DNA of 39,206 bases from Vampirovibrionales bacterium (GTDB taxonomy: Bacteria > Cyanobacteriota > Vampirovibrionia > Vampirovibrionales > Vampirovibrionaceae). A program made the translations under genes and the position numbers. The stretch covers positions 1 to 39,206 of the forward strand of contig JADJRF010000003.1 of the NCBI GenBank assembly GCA_016712355.1, given 5' to 3'. Every line of letters begins with the position of its first letter. Positions within the stretch are counted from its first letter, which is position 1. Below are positions 12,157-24,323 of this stretch, one piece after another. Below the pieces are notes generated by a model. It saw only the letters and a list, made by a program, of their open reading frames with translations, was not told the DNA's origin and searched no databases.

Positions 12157-14652
12157 CGTTCTGGAGCATCAGCAGAGCAAGTCTGAGACTACGCTTGAAT
12201 CGGACTTTCTGGAGATGCTCGAATGGGCAACTCGATGAGCTGAGTCTAATGAGCTATCGAGCGTTGAAATCGCTTGGATAGTTCTCGAGTTAGACGCCCG
12301 CTTCTGGCAGCACGTTCTGGAGCATCAGCAGAGCAAGTCTGAGACTACGCTTGAATCGGACTTTCTGGAGATGCTCGAATGGGCAACTCGATGAGCTGAG
12401 TCTAATGAGCTATCGAGCGTTGAAATCGCTTGGATAGTTCTCGAGTTAGACGCCCGCTTCTGGCAGCACGTTCTGGAGCATCAGCAGAGCAAGTCTGAGA
12501 CTACGCTTGAATCGGACTTTCTGGAGATGCTCGAATGGGCAACTCGATGAGCTGAGTCTAATGAGCTATCGAGCGTTGAAATCGCTTGGATAGTTCTCGA
12601 GTTAGACGCCCGCTTCTGGCAGCACGTTCTGGAGCATCAGCAGAGCAAGTCTGAGACTACGCTTGAATCGGACTTTCTGGAGATGCTCGAATGGGCAACT
12701 CGATGAGCTGAGTCTAATGAGCTATCGAGCGTTGAAATCGCTTGGATAGTTCTCGAGTTAGACGCCCGCTTCTGGCAGCACGTTCTGGAGCATCAGCAGA
12801 GCAAGTCTGAGACTACGCTTGAATCGGACTTTCTGGAGATGCTCGAATGGGCAACTCGATGAGCTGAGTCTAATGAGCTATCGAGCGTTGAAATCGCTTG
12901 GATAGTTCTCGAGTTAGACGCCCGCTTCTGGCAGCACGTTCTGGAGCATCAGCAGAGCAAGTCTGAGACTACGCTTGAATCGGACTTTCTGGAGATGCTC
13001 GAATGGGCAACTCGATGAGCTGAGTCTAATGAGCTATCGAGCGTTGAAATCGCTTGGATAGTTCTCGAGTTAGACGCCCGCTTCTGGCAGCACGTTCTGG
13101 AGCATCAGCAGAGCAAGTCTGAGACTACGCTTGAATCGGACTTTCTGGAGATGCTCGAATGGGCAACTCGATGAGCTGAGTCTAATGAGCTATCGAGCGT
13201 TGAAATCGCTTGGATAGTTCTCGAGTTAGACGCCCGCTTCTGGCAGCACGTTCTGGAGCATCAGCAGAGCAAGTCTGAGACTACGCTTGAATCGGACTTT
13301 CTGGAGATGCTCGAATGGGCAACTCGATGAGCTGAGTCTAATGAGCTATCGAGCGTTGAAATCGCTTGGATAGTTCTCGAGTTAGACGCCCGCTTCTGGC
13401 AGCACGTTCTGGAGCATCAGCAGAGCAAGTCTGAGACTACGCTTGAATCGGACTTTCTGGAGATGCTCGAATGGGCAACTCGATGAGCTGAGTCTAATGA
13501 GCTATCGAGCGTTGAAATCGCTTGGATAGTTCTCGAGTTAGACGCCCGCTTCTGGCAGCACGTTCTGGAGCATCAGCAGAGCAAGTCTGAGACTACGCTT
13601 GAATCGGACTTTCTGGAGATGCTCGAATGGGCAACTCGATGAGCTGAGTCTAATGAGCTATCGAGCGTTGAAATCGCTTGGATAGTTCTCGAGTTAGACG
13701 CCCGCTTCTGGCAGCACGTTCTGGAGCATCAGCAGAGCAAGTCTGAGACTACGCTTGAATCGGACTTTCTGGAGATGCTCGAATGGGCAACTCGATGAGC
13801 TGAGTCTAATGAGCTATCGAGCGTTGAAATCGCTTGGATAGTTCTCGAGTTAGACGCCCGCTTCTGGCAGCACGTTCTGGAGCATCAGCAGAGCAAGTCT
13901 GAGACTACGCTTGAATCGGACTTTCTGGAGATGCTCGAATGGGCAACTCGATGAGCTGAGTCTAATGAGCTATCGAGCGTTGAAATCGGTTGGATAGTTC
14001 TCGAGTTAGACGCCCGCTTCTGGCAGCACGTTCTGGAGCATCAGCAGAGCAAGTCTGAGACTACGCTTGAATCGGACTTTCTGGAGATGCTCGAATGGGC
14101 AACTCGATGAGCTGAGTCTAATGAGCTATCGAGCGTTGAAATCGCTTGGATAGTTCTCGAGTTAGACGCCCGCTTCTGGCAGCACGTTCTGGAGCATCAG
14201 CAGAGCAAGTCTGAGACTACGCTTGAATCGGACTTTCTGGAGATGCTCGAATGGGCAACTCGATGAGCTGAGTCTAATGAGCTATCGAGCGTTGAAATCG
14301 GTTGGATAGTTCTCGAGTTAGACGCCCGCTTCTGGCAGCACGTTCTGGAGCATCAGCAGAGCAAGTCTGAGACTACGCTTGAATCGGACTTTCTGGAGAT
14401 GCTCGAATGGGCAACTCGATGAGCTGAGTCTAATGAGCTATCGAGCGTTGAAATCGGTTGGATAGTTCTCGAGTTAGACGCCCGCTTCTGGCAGCACGTT
14501 CTGGAGCATCAGCAGAGCAAGTCTGAGACTACGCTTGAATCGGACTTTCTGGAGATGCTCGAATGGGCAACTCGATGAGCTGAGTCTAATGAGCTATCGA
14601 GCGTTGAAATCGCTTGGATAGTTCTCGAGTTAGACGCCCGCTTCTGGCAGCA

Positions 14653-17600
14653 CGTTCTGGAGCATCAGCAGAGCAAGTCTGAGACTACGCTTGAATCGGA
14701 CTTTCTGGAGATGCTAGAATGGGCAACTCGATGAGCTGAGTCTAATGAGCTATCGGGCGTTGAAATCGGTTGGATAGTTCTCGAGTTAGACGCCCGCTTC
14801 TGGCAGCACGTTCTGGAGCATCAGCAGAGCAAGTCTGAGACTACGCTTGAATCGGACTTTCTGGAGATGCTAGAATGGGCAACTCGATGAGCTGAGTCTA
14901 ATGAGCTATCGAGCGTTGAAATCGCTTGGATAGTTCTCGAGTTAGACGCCAGCTTCTGGCAGCACGTTCTGGAGCATCAGCAGAGCAAGTCTGAGACTAC
15001 GCTTGAATCGGACTTTCTGGAGATGCTAGAATGGGCAACTCGATGAGCTGAGTCTAATGAGCTATCGAGCGTTGAAATCGGTTGGATAGTTCTCGAGTTA
15101 GACGCCAGCTTCTGGCAGCACGTTCTGGAGCATCAGCAGAGCAAATCTGAGACTACGCTTGAATCGGACTTTCTGGAGATGCTAGAATGGGCAACTCGAT
15201 GAGCTGAGTCTAATGAGCTATCGAGCGTTGAAATCGGTTGGATAGTTCTCGAGTTAGACGCCAGCTTCTGGCAGCACGTTCTGGAGCATCAGCAGAGCAA
15301 ATCTGAGACTACGCTTGAATCGGACTTTCTGGAGATGCTAGAATGGGCAACTCGATGAGCTGAGTCTAATGAGCTATCGAGCGTTGAAATCGGTTGGATA
15401 GTTCTCGAGTTAGACGCCAGCTTCTGGCAGCACGTTCTGGAGCATCAGCAGAGCAAATCTGAGACTACGCTTGAATCGGACTTTCTGGAGATGCTAGAAT
15501 GGGCAACTCGATGAGCTGAGTCTAATGAGCTATCGAGCGTTGAAATCGGTTGGATAGTTCTCGAGTTAGACGCCAGCTTCTGGCAGCACGTTCTGGAGCA
15601 TCAGCAGAGCAAATCTGAGACTACGCTTGAATCGGACTTTCTGGAGATGCTAGAATGGGCAACTCGATGAGCTGAGTCTAATGAGCTATCGAGCGTTGAA
15701 ATCGGTTGGATAGTTCTCGAGTTAGACGCCAGCTTCTGGCAGCACGTTCTGGAGCATCAGCAGAGCAAGTCTGAGACTACGCTTGAATCGGACTTTCTGG
15801 AGATGCTAGAATGGGCAACTCGATGAGCTGAGTCTAATGAGCTATCGAGCGTTGAAATGGTTTGGATAGTTCTCGAGTTAGACGCCAGCTTCTGGCAGCA
15901 CGTTCTGGAGCATCAGCAGAGCAAGTCTGAGACTACGCTTGAATCGGACTTTCTGGAGATGCTAGAATGGGCAACTCGATGAGCTGAGTCTAATGAGCTA
16001 TCGAGCGTTGAAATCGGTTGGATAGTTCTCGAGTTAGACGCCAGCTTCTGGCAGCACGTTCTGGAGCATCAGCAGAGCAAATCTGAGACTACGCTTGAAT
16101 CGGACTTTCTGGAGATGCTAGAATGGGCAACTCGATGAGCTGAGTCTAATGAGCTATCGAGCGTTGAAATCGGTTGGATAGTTCTCGAGTTAGACGCCAG
16201 CTTCTGGCAGCACGTTCTGGAGCATCAGCAGAGCAAATCTGAGACTACGCTTGAATCGGACTTTCTGGAGATGCTAGAATGGGCAACTCGATGAGCTGAG
16301 TCTAATGAGCTATCGAGCGTTGAAATCGGTTGGATAGTTCTCGAGTTAGACGCCAGCTTCTGGCAGCACGTTCTGGAGCATCAGCAGAGCAAATCTGAGA
16401 CTACGCTTGAATCGGACTTTCTGGAGATGCTAGAATGGGCAACTCGATGAGCTGAGTCTAATGAGCTATCGAGCGTTGAAATCGGTTGGATAGTTCTCGA
16501 GTTAGACGCCAGCTTCTGGCAGCACGTTCTGGAGCATCAGCAGAGCAAATCTGAGACTACGCTTGAATCGGACTTTCTGGAGATGCTAGAATGGGCAACT
16601 CGATGAGCTGAGTCTAATGAGCTATCGAGCGTTGAAATCGGTTGGATAGTTCTCGAGTTAGACGCCAGCTTCTGGCAGCACGTTCTGGAGCATCAGCAGA
16701 GCAAATCTGAGACTACGCTTGAATCGGACTTTCTGGAGATGCTAGAATGGGCAACTCGATGAGCTGAGTCTAATGAGCTATCGAGCGTTGAAATCGGTTG
16801 GATAGTTCTCGAGTTAGACGCCAGCTTCTGGCAGCACGTTCTGGAGCATCAGCAGAGCAAATCTGAGACTACGCTTGAATCGGACTTTCTGGAGATGCTA
16901 GAATGGGCAACTCGATGAGCTGAGTCTAATGAGCTATCGAGCGTTGAAATCGGTTGGATAGTTCTCGAGTTAGACGCCAGCTTCTGGCAGCACGTTCTGG
17001 AGCATCAGCAGAGCAAATCTGAGACTACGCTTGAATCGGACTTTCTGGAGATGCTAGAATGGGCAACTCGATGAGCTGAGTCTAATGAGCTATCGAGCGT
17101 TGAAATCGGTTGGATAGTTCTCGAGTTAGACGCCAGCTTCTGGCAGCACGTTCTGGAGCATCAGCAGAGCAAGTCTGAGACTACGCTTGAATCGGACTTT
17201 CTGGAGATGCTAGAATGGGCAACTCGATGAGCTGAGTCTAATGAGCTATCGAGCGTTGAAATCGGTTGGATAGTTCTCGAGTTAGACGCCAGCTTCTGGC
17301 AGCACGTTCTGGAGCATCAGCAGAGCAAGTCTGAGACTACGCTTGAATCGGACTTTCTGGAGATGCTAGAATGGGCAACTCGATGAGCTGAGTCTAATGA
17401 GCTATCGAGCGTTGAAATCGGTTGGATAGTTCTCGAGTTAGACGCCAGCTTCTGGCAGCACGTTCTGGAGCATCAGCAGAGCAAATCTGAGACTACGCTT
17501 GAATCGGACTTTCTGGAGATGCTAGAATGGGCAACTCGATGAGCTGAGTCTAATGAGCTATCGAGCGTTGAAATCGGTTGGATAGTTCTCGAGTTAGACG

Positions 17601-20600
17601 CCAGCTTCTGGCAGCACGTTCTGGAGCATCAGCAGAGCAAATCTGAGACTACGCTTGAATCGGACTTTCTGGAGATGCTAGAATGGGCAACTCGATGAGC
17701 TGAGTCTAATGAGCTATCGAGCGTTGAAATCGGTTGGATAGTTCTCGAGTTAGACGCCAGCTTCTGGCAGCACGTTCTGGAGCATCAGCAGAGCAAATCT
17801 GAGACTACGCTTGAATCGGACTTTCTGGAGATGCTAGAATGGGCAACTCGATGAGCTGAGTCTAATGAGCTATCGAGCGTTGAAATCGGTTGGATAGTTC
17901 TCGAGTTAGACGCCAGCTTCTGGCAGCACGTTCTGGAGCATCAGCAGAGCAAATCTGAGACTACGCTTGAATCGGACTTTCTGGAGATGCTAGAATGGGC
18001 AACTCGATGAGCTGAGTCTAATGAGCTATCGAGCGTTGAAATCGGTTGGATAGTTCTCGAGTTAGACGCCAGCTTCTGGCAGCACGTTCTGGAGCATCAG
18101 CAGAGCAAATCTGAGACTACGCTTGAATCGGACTTTCTGGAGATGCTAGAATGGGCAACTCGATGAGCTGAGTCTAATGAGCTATCGAGCGTTGAAATCG
18201 GTTGGATAGTTCTCGAGTTAGACGCCAGCTTCTGGCAGCACGTTCTGGAGCATCAGCAGAGCAAATCTGAGACTACGCTTGAATCGGACTTTCTGGAGAT
18301 GCTAGAATGGGCAACTCGATGAGCTGAGTCTAATGAGCTATCGAGCGTTGAAATCGGTTGGATAGTTCTCGAGTTAGACGCCAGCTTCTGGCAGCACGTT
18401 CTGGAGCATCAGCAGAGCAAATCTGAGACTACGCTTGAATCGGACTTTCTGGAGATGCTAGAATGGGCAACTCGATGAGCTGAGTCTAATGAGCTATCGA
18501 GCGTTGAAATCGGTTGGATAGTTCTCGAGTTAGACGCCAGCTTCTGGCAGCACGTTCTGGAGCATCAGCAGAGCAAGTCTGAGACTACGCTTGAATCGGA
18601 CTTTCTGGAGATGCTAGAATGGGCAACTCGATGAGCTGAGTCTAATGAGCTATCGAGCGTTGAAATCGGTTGGATAGTTCTCGAGTTAGACGCCAGCTTC
18701 TGGCAGCACGTTCTGGAGCATCAGCAGAGCAAGTCTGAGACTACGCTTGAATCGGACTTTCTGGAGATGCTAGAATGGGCAACTCGATGAGCTGAGTCTA
18801 ATGAGCTATCGAGCGTTGAAATCGGTTGGATAGTTCTCGAGTTAGACGCCAGCTTCTGGCAGCACGTTCTGGAGCATCAGCAGAGCAAATCTGAGACTAC
18901 GCTTGAATCGGACTTTCTGGAGATGCTAGAATGGGCAACTCGATGAGCTGAGTCTAATGAGCTATCGAGCGTTGAAATCGGTTGGATAGTTCTCGAGTTA
19001 GACGCCAGCTTCTGGCAGCACGTTCTGGAGCATCAGCAGAGCAAATCTGAGACTACGCTTGAATCGGACTTTCTGGAGATGCTAGAATGGGCAACTCGAT
19101 GAGCTGAGTCTAATGAGCTATCGAGCGTTGAAATCGGTTGGATAGTTCTCGAGTTAGACGCCAGCTTCTGGCAGCACGTTCTGGAGCATCAGCAGAGCAA
19201 ATCTGAGACTACGCTTGAATCGGACTTTCTGGAGATGCTAGAATGGGCAACTCGATGAGCTGAGTCTAATGAGCTATCGAGCGTTGAAATCGGTTGGATA
19301 GTTCTCGAGTTAGACGCCAGCTTCTGGCAGCACGTTCTGGAGCATCAGCAGAGCAAATCTGAGACTACGCTTGAATCGGACTTTCTGGAGATGCTAGAAT
19401 GGGCAACTCGATGAGCTGAGTCTAATGAGCTATCGAGCGTTGAAATCGGTTGGATAGTTCTCGAGTTAGACGCCAGCTTCTGGCAGCACGTTCTGGAGCA
19501 TCAGCAGAGCAAATCTGAGACTACGCTTGAATCGGACTTTCTGGAGATGCTAGAATGGGCAACTCGATGAGCTGAGTCTAATGAGCTATCGAGCGTTGAA
19601 ATCGGTTGGATAGTTCTCGAGTTAGACGCCAGCTTCTGGCAGCACGTTCTGGAGCATCAGCAGAGCAAATCTGAGACTACGCTTGAATCGGACTTTCTGG
19701 AGATGCTAGAATGGGCAACTCGATGAGCTGAGTCTAATGAGCTATCGAGCGTTGAAATCGGTTGGATAGTTCTCGAGTTAGACGCCAGCTTCTGGCAGCA
19801 CGTTCTGGAGCATCAGCAGAGCAAATCTGAGACTACGCTTGAATCGGACTTTCTGGAGATGCTAGAATGGGCAACTCGATGAGCTGAGTCTAATGAGCTA
19901 TCGAGCGTTGAAATCGGTTGGATAGTTCTCGAGTTAGACGCCAGCTTCTGGCAGCACGTTCTGGAGCATCAGCAGAGCAAATCTGAGACTACGCTTGAAT
20001 CGGACTTTCTGGAGATGCTAGAATGGGCAACTCGATGAGCTGAGTCTAATGAGCTATCGAGCGTTGAAATCGGTTGGATAGTTCTCGAGTTAGACGCCAG
20101 CTTCTGGCAGCACGTTCTGGAGCATCAGCAGAGCAAATCTGAGACTACGCTTGAATCGGACTTTCTGGAGATGCTAGAATGGGCAACTCGATGAGCTGAG
20201 TCTAATGAGCTATCGAGCGTTGAAATCGGTTGGATAGTTCTCGAGTTAGACGCCAGCTTCTGGCAGCACGTTCTGGAGCATCAGCAGAGCAAGTCTGAGA
20301 CTACGCTTGAATCGGACTTTCTGGAGATGCTAGAATGGGCAACTCGATGAGCTGAGTCTAATGAGCTATCGAGCGTTGAAATCGGTTGGATAGTTCTCGA
20401 GTTAGACGCCAGCTTCTGGCAGCACGTTCTGGAGCATCAGCAGAGCAAATCTGAGACTACGCTTGAATCGGACTTTCTGGAGATGCTAGAATGGGCAACT
20501 CGATGAGCTGAGTCTAATGAGCTATCGAGCGTTGAAATCGGTTGGATAGTTCTCGAGTTAGACGCCAGCTTCTGGCAGCACGTTCTGGAGCATCAGCAGA

Positions 20601-23600
20601 GCAAATCTGAGACTACGCTTGAATCGGACTTTCTGGAGATGCTAGAATGGGCAACTCGATGAGCTGAGTCTAATGAGCTATCGAGCGTTGAAATCGGTTG
20701 GATAGTTCTCGAGTTAGACGCCAGCTTCTGGCAGCACGTTCTGGAGCATCAGCAGAGCAAATCTGAGACTACGCTTGAATCGGACTTTCTGGAGATGCTA
20801 GAATGGGCAACTCGATGAGCTGAGTCTAATGAGCTATCGAGCGTTGAAATCGGTTGGATAGTTCTCGAGTTAGACGCCAGCTTCTGGCAGCACGTTCTGG
20901 AGCATCAGCAGAGCAAATCTGAGACTACGCTTGAATCGGACTTTCTGGAGATGCTAGAATGGGCAACTCGATGAGCTGAGTCTAATGAGCTATCGAGCGT
21001 TGAAATCGGTTGGATAGTTCTCGAGTTAGACGCCAGCTTCTGGCAGCACGTTCTGGAGCATCAGCAGAGCAAATCTGAGACTACGCTTGAATCGGACTTT
21101 CTGGAGATGCTAGAATGGGCAACTCGATGAGCTGAGTCTAATGAGCTATCGAGCGTTGAAATCGGTTGGATAGTTCTCGAGTTAGACGCCAGCTTCTGGC
21201 AGCACGTTCTGGAGCATCAGCAGAGCAAATCTGAGACTACGCTTGAATCGGACTTTCTGGAGATGCTAGAATGGGCAACTCGATGAGCTGAGTCTAATGA
21301 GCTATCGAGCGTTGAAATCGGTTGGATAGTTCTCGAGTTAGACGCCAGCTTCTGGCAGCACGTTCTGGAGCATCAGCAGAGCAAATCTGAGACTACGCTT
21401 GAATCGGACTTTCTGGAGATGCTAGAATGGGCAACTCGATGAGCTGAGTCTAATGAGCTATCGAGCGTTGAAATCGGTTGGATAGTTCTCGAGTTAGACG
21501 CCAGCTTCTGGCAGCACGTTCTGGAGCATCAGCAGAGCAAGTCTGAGACTACGCTTGAATCGGACTTTCTGGAGATGCTAGAATGGGCAACTCGATGAGC
21601 TGAGTCTAATGAGCTATCGAGCGTTGAAATCGGTTGGATAGTTCTCGAGTTAGACGCCAGCATCTGGCAGCACGTTCTGGAGCATCAGCAGAGCAAGTCT
21701 GAGACTACGCTTGAATCGGACTTTCTGGAGATGCTAGAATGGGCAACTCGATGAGCTGAGTCTAATGAGCTATCGAGCGTTGAAATCGGTTGGATAGTTC
21801 TCGAGTTAGACGCCAGCTTCTGGCAGCACGTTCTGGAGCATCAGCAGAGCAAATCTGAGACTACGCTTGAATCGGACTTTCTGGAGATGCTAGAATGGGC
21901 AACTCGATGAGCTGAGTCTAATGAGCTATCGAGCGTTGAAATCGGTTGGATAGTTCTCGAGTTAGACGCCAGCTTCTGGCAGCACGTTCTGGAGCATCAG
22001 CAGAGCAAATCTGAGACTACGCTTGAATCGGACTTTCTGGAGATGCTAGAATGGGCAACTCGATGAGCTGAGTCTAATGAGCTATCGAGCGTTGAAATCG
22101 TTTGGATAGTTCTCGAGTTAGACGCCAGCTTCTGGCAGCACGTTCTGGAGCATCAGCAGAGCAAATCTGAGACTACGCTTGAATCGGACTTTCTGGAGAT
22201 GCTAGAATGGGCAACTCGATGAGCTGAGTCTAATGAGCTATCGAGCGTTGAAATCGGTTGGATAGTTCTCGAGTTAGACGCCAGCTTCTGGCAGCACGTT
22301 CTGGAGCATCAGCAGAGCAAATCTGAGACTACGCTTGAATCGGACTTTCTGGAGATGCTAGAATGGGCAACTCGATGAGCTGAGTCTAATGAGCTATCGA
22401 GCGTTGAAATCGGTTGGATAGTTCTCGAGTTAGACGCCAGCTTCTGGCAGCACGTTCTGGAGCATCAGCAGAGCAAGTCTGAGACTACGCTTGAATCGGA
22501 CTTTCTGGAGATGCTAGAATGGGCAACTCGATGAGCTGAGTCTAATGAGCTATCGAGCGTTGAAATCGGTTGGATAGTTCTCGAGTTAGACGCCAGCATC
22601 TGGCAGCACGTTCTGGAGCATCAGCAGAGCAAGTCTGAGACTACGCTTGAATCGGACTTTCTGGAGATGCTAGAATGGGCAACTCGATGAGCTGAGTCTA
22701 ATGAGCTATCGAGCGTTGAAATCGGTTGGATAGTTCTCGAGTTAGACGCCAGCATCTGGCAGCACGTTCTGGAGCATCAGCAGAGCAAGTCTGAGACTAC
22801 GCTTGAATCGGACTTTCTGGAGATGCTAGAATGGGCAACTCGATGAGCTGAGTCTAATGAGCTATCGAGCGTTGAAATCGGTTGGATAGTTCTCGAGTTA
22901 GACGCCAGCTTCTGGCAGCACGTTCTGGAGCATCAGCAGAGCAAGTCTGAGACTACGCTTGAATCGGACTTTCTGGAGATGCTAGAATGGGCAACTCGAT
23001 GAGCTGAGTCTAATGAGCTATCGAGCGTTGAAATCGGTTGGATAGTTCTCGAGTTAGACGCCAGCATCTGGCAGCACGTTCTGGAGCATCAGCAGAGCAA
23101 GTCTGAGACTACGCTTGAATCGGACTTTCTGGAGATGCTAGAATGGGCAACTCGATGAGCTGAGTCTAATGAGCTATCGAGCGTTGAAATCGGTTGGTAG
23201 TTCTCGAGTTAGACGCCAGCTTCTGGCAGCACGTTCTGGAGCATCAGCAGAGCAAGTCTGAGACTACGCTTGAATCGGACTTTCTGGAGATGCTAGAATG
23301 GGCAACTCGATGAGCTGAGTCTAATGAGCTATCGAGCGTTGAAATCGGTTGGATAGTTCTCGAGTTAGACGCCAGCTTCTGGCAGCACGTTCTGGAGCAT
23401 CAGCAGAGCAAATCTGAGACTACGCTTGAATCGGACTTTCTGGAGATGCTAGAATGGGCAACTCGATGAGCTGAGTCTAATGAGCTATCGAGCGTTGAAA
23501 TCGGTTGGATAGTTCTCGAGTTAGACGCCAGCTTCTGGCAGCACGTTCTGGAGCATCAGCAGAGCAAATCTGAGACTACGCTTGAATCGGACTTTCTGGA

Positions 23601-24323
23601 GATGCTAGAATGGGCAACTCGATGAGCTGAGTCTAATGAGCTATCGAGCGTTGAAATCGGTTGGATAGTTCTCGAGTTAGACGCCAGCTTCTGGCAGCAC
23701 GTTCTGGAGCATCAGCAGAGCAAGTCTGAGACTACGCTTGAATCGGACTTTCTGGAGATGCTAGAATGGGCAACTCGATGAGCTGAGTCTAATGAGCTAT
23801 CGAGCGTTGAAATCGGTTGGATAGTTCTCGAGTTAGACGCCAGCTTCTGGCAGCACGTTCTGGAGCATCAGCAGAGCAAATCTGAGACTACGCTTGAATC
23901 GGACTTTCTGGAGATGCTAGAATGGGCAACTCGATGAGCTGAGTCTAATGAGCTATCGAGCGTTGAAATCGGTTGGATAGTTCTCGAGTTAGACGCCAGC
24001 TTCTGGCAGCACGTTCTGGAGCATCAGCAGAGCAAGTCTGAGACTACGCTTAAATCGGACTTTCTGGAGATGCTAGAATGGGCAACTCGATGAGCTGAGT
24101 CTAATGAGCTATCGAGCGTTGAAATCGGTTGGGTAGTTCTCGAGTTAGACGCCAGCTTCTGGCAGCACGTTCTGGAGCATCAGCAGAGCAAGTCTGAGAC
24201 TACGCTTGAATCGGACTTTCTGGAGATGCTAGAATGGGCAACTCGATGAGCTGAGTCTAATGAGCTATCGAGCGTTGAAATCGGTTGGATAGTTCTCGAG
24301 TTAGACGCCAGCATCTGGCAGCA
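14653..24323. repeat. Satellite domain D (62 copies)
   Basis: These 62 copies lack only one base in total (a loss near 23198, in GGTTGGTAG). Diagnostic bases are GGAGATGCTAGAATGGG, GTTGAAATCGGTTGGATAG and GAGTTAGACGCCAGCTTCTGG. Most copies from 15121 read GAGCAAATCTGAG, where other domains read GAGCAAGTCTGAG. Toward the right end (22453 onward) AAGTCTG returns, and CCAGCATCTGG begins to replace CCAGCTTCTGG. Single-copy marks are GAAATGGTTTGG near 15855 and GAAATCGTTTGG near 22094. The block differs from domain C at about four diagnostic positions, so the two are sister expansions. No gene is visible in this stretch. Confidence 0.92.
15745..19956. repeat. Candidate 9-monomer higher-order repeat (1,404 bp x 3)
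   Basis: Copies carrying GCAAGTCTG instead of the local GCAAATCTG occur as adjacent pairs at 15745/15901, 17149/17305 and 18553/18709. The pairs are exactly 1,404 bases apart (nine monomers), and seven GCAAATCTG copies follow each pair within this interval. After 19956 the spacing becomes irregular: a lone copy at 20269 and a pair at 21517/21673. A repeating block of monomers is the definition of a higher-order repeat. The call rests on a single marker base, so confidence is moderate. Confidence 0.55.

Larger units (their letters stand above)
11065..13872. repeat. Run of 18 identical monomers
   Basis: Because five periods equal 780 bases, identical copies give identical sequence lines every 780 bases. 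Lines across this interval match exactly by eye, with no substitution or indel in 2,808 bases. The run is bounded by the GCTGATTCTA variant at 10994 and by the first GAAATCGGTTGG at 13988. This is the most homogeneous part of the window. Confidence 0.85.
7321..14652. repeat. Satellite domain C (47 near-identical copies)
   Basis: These 47 copies are exactly 156 bp with no indels. Diagnostic bases are GGAGATGCTCGAATGGG, GAAATCGCTTGGATAG, GAGTTAGACGCCCGCTTCTGG and CAGCACG. Copies 8413-9816 (nine) and 11065-13872 (eighteen) look identical base for base by eye. Rare markers are GCTAGAATGG (copies 7321, 8101, 10285), ACTCGACGAG (near 7711 and 8335) and GCTGATTCTAATG (9902, 10214, 10526, 10994). From 13988 the GAAATCGGTTGG form of domain D begins to alternate with GAAATCGCTTGG, so the right border is stepwise. 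Such low divergence implies very recent amplification or efficient conversion. An assembler collapsing or expanding the repeat is the main alternative. No gene is present. Confidence 0.92.
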
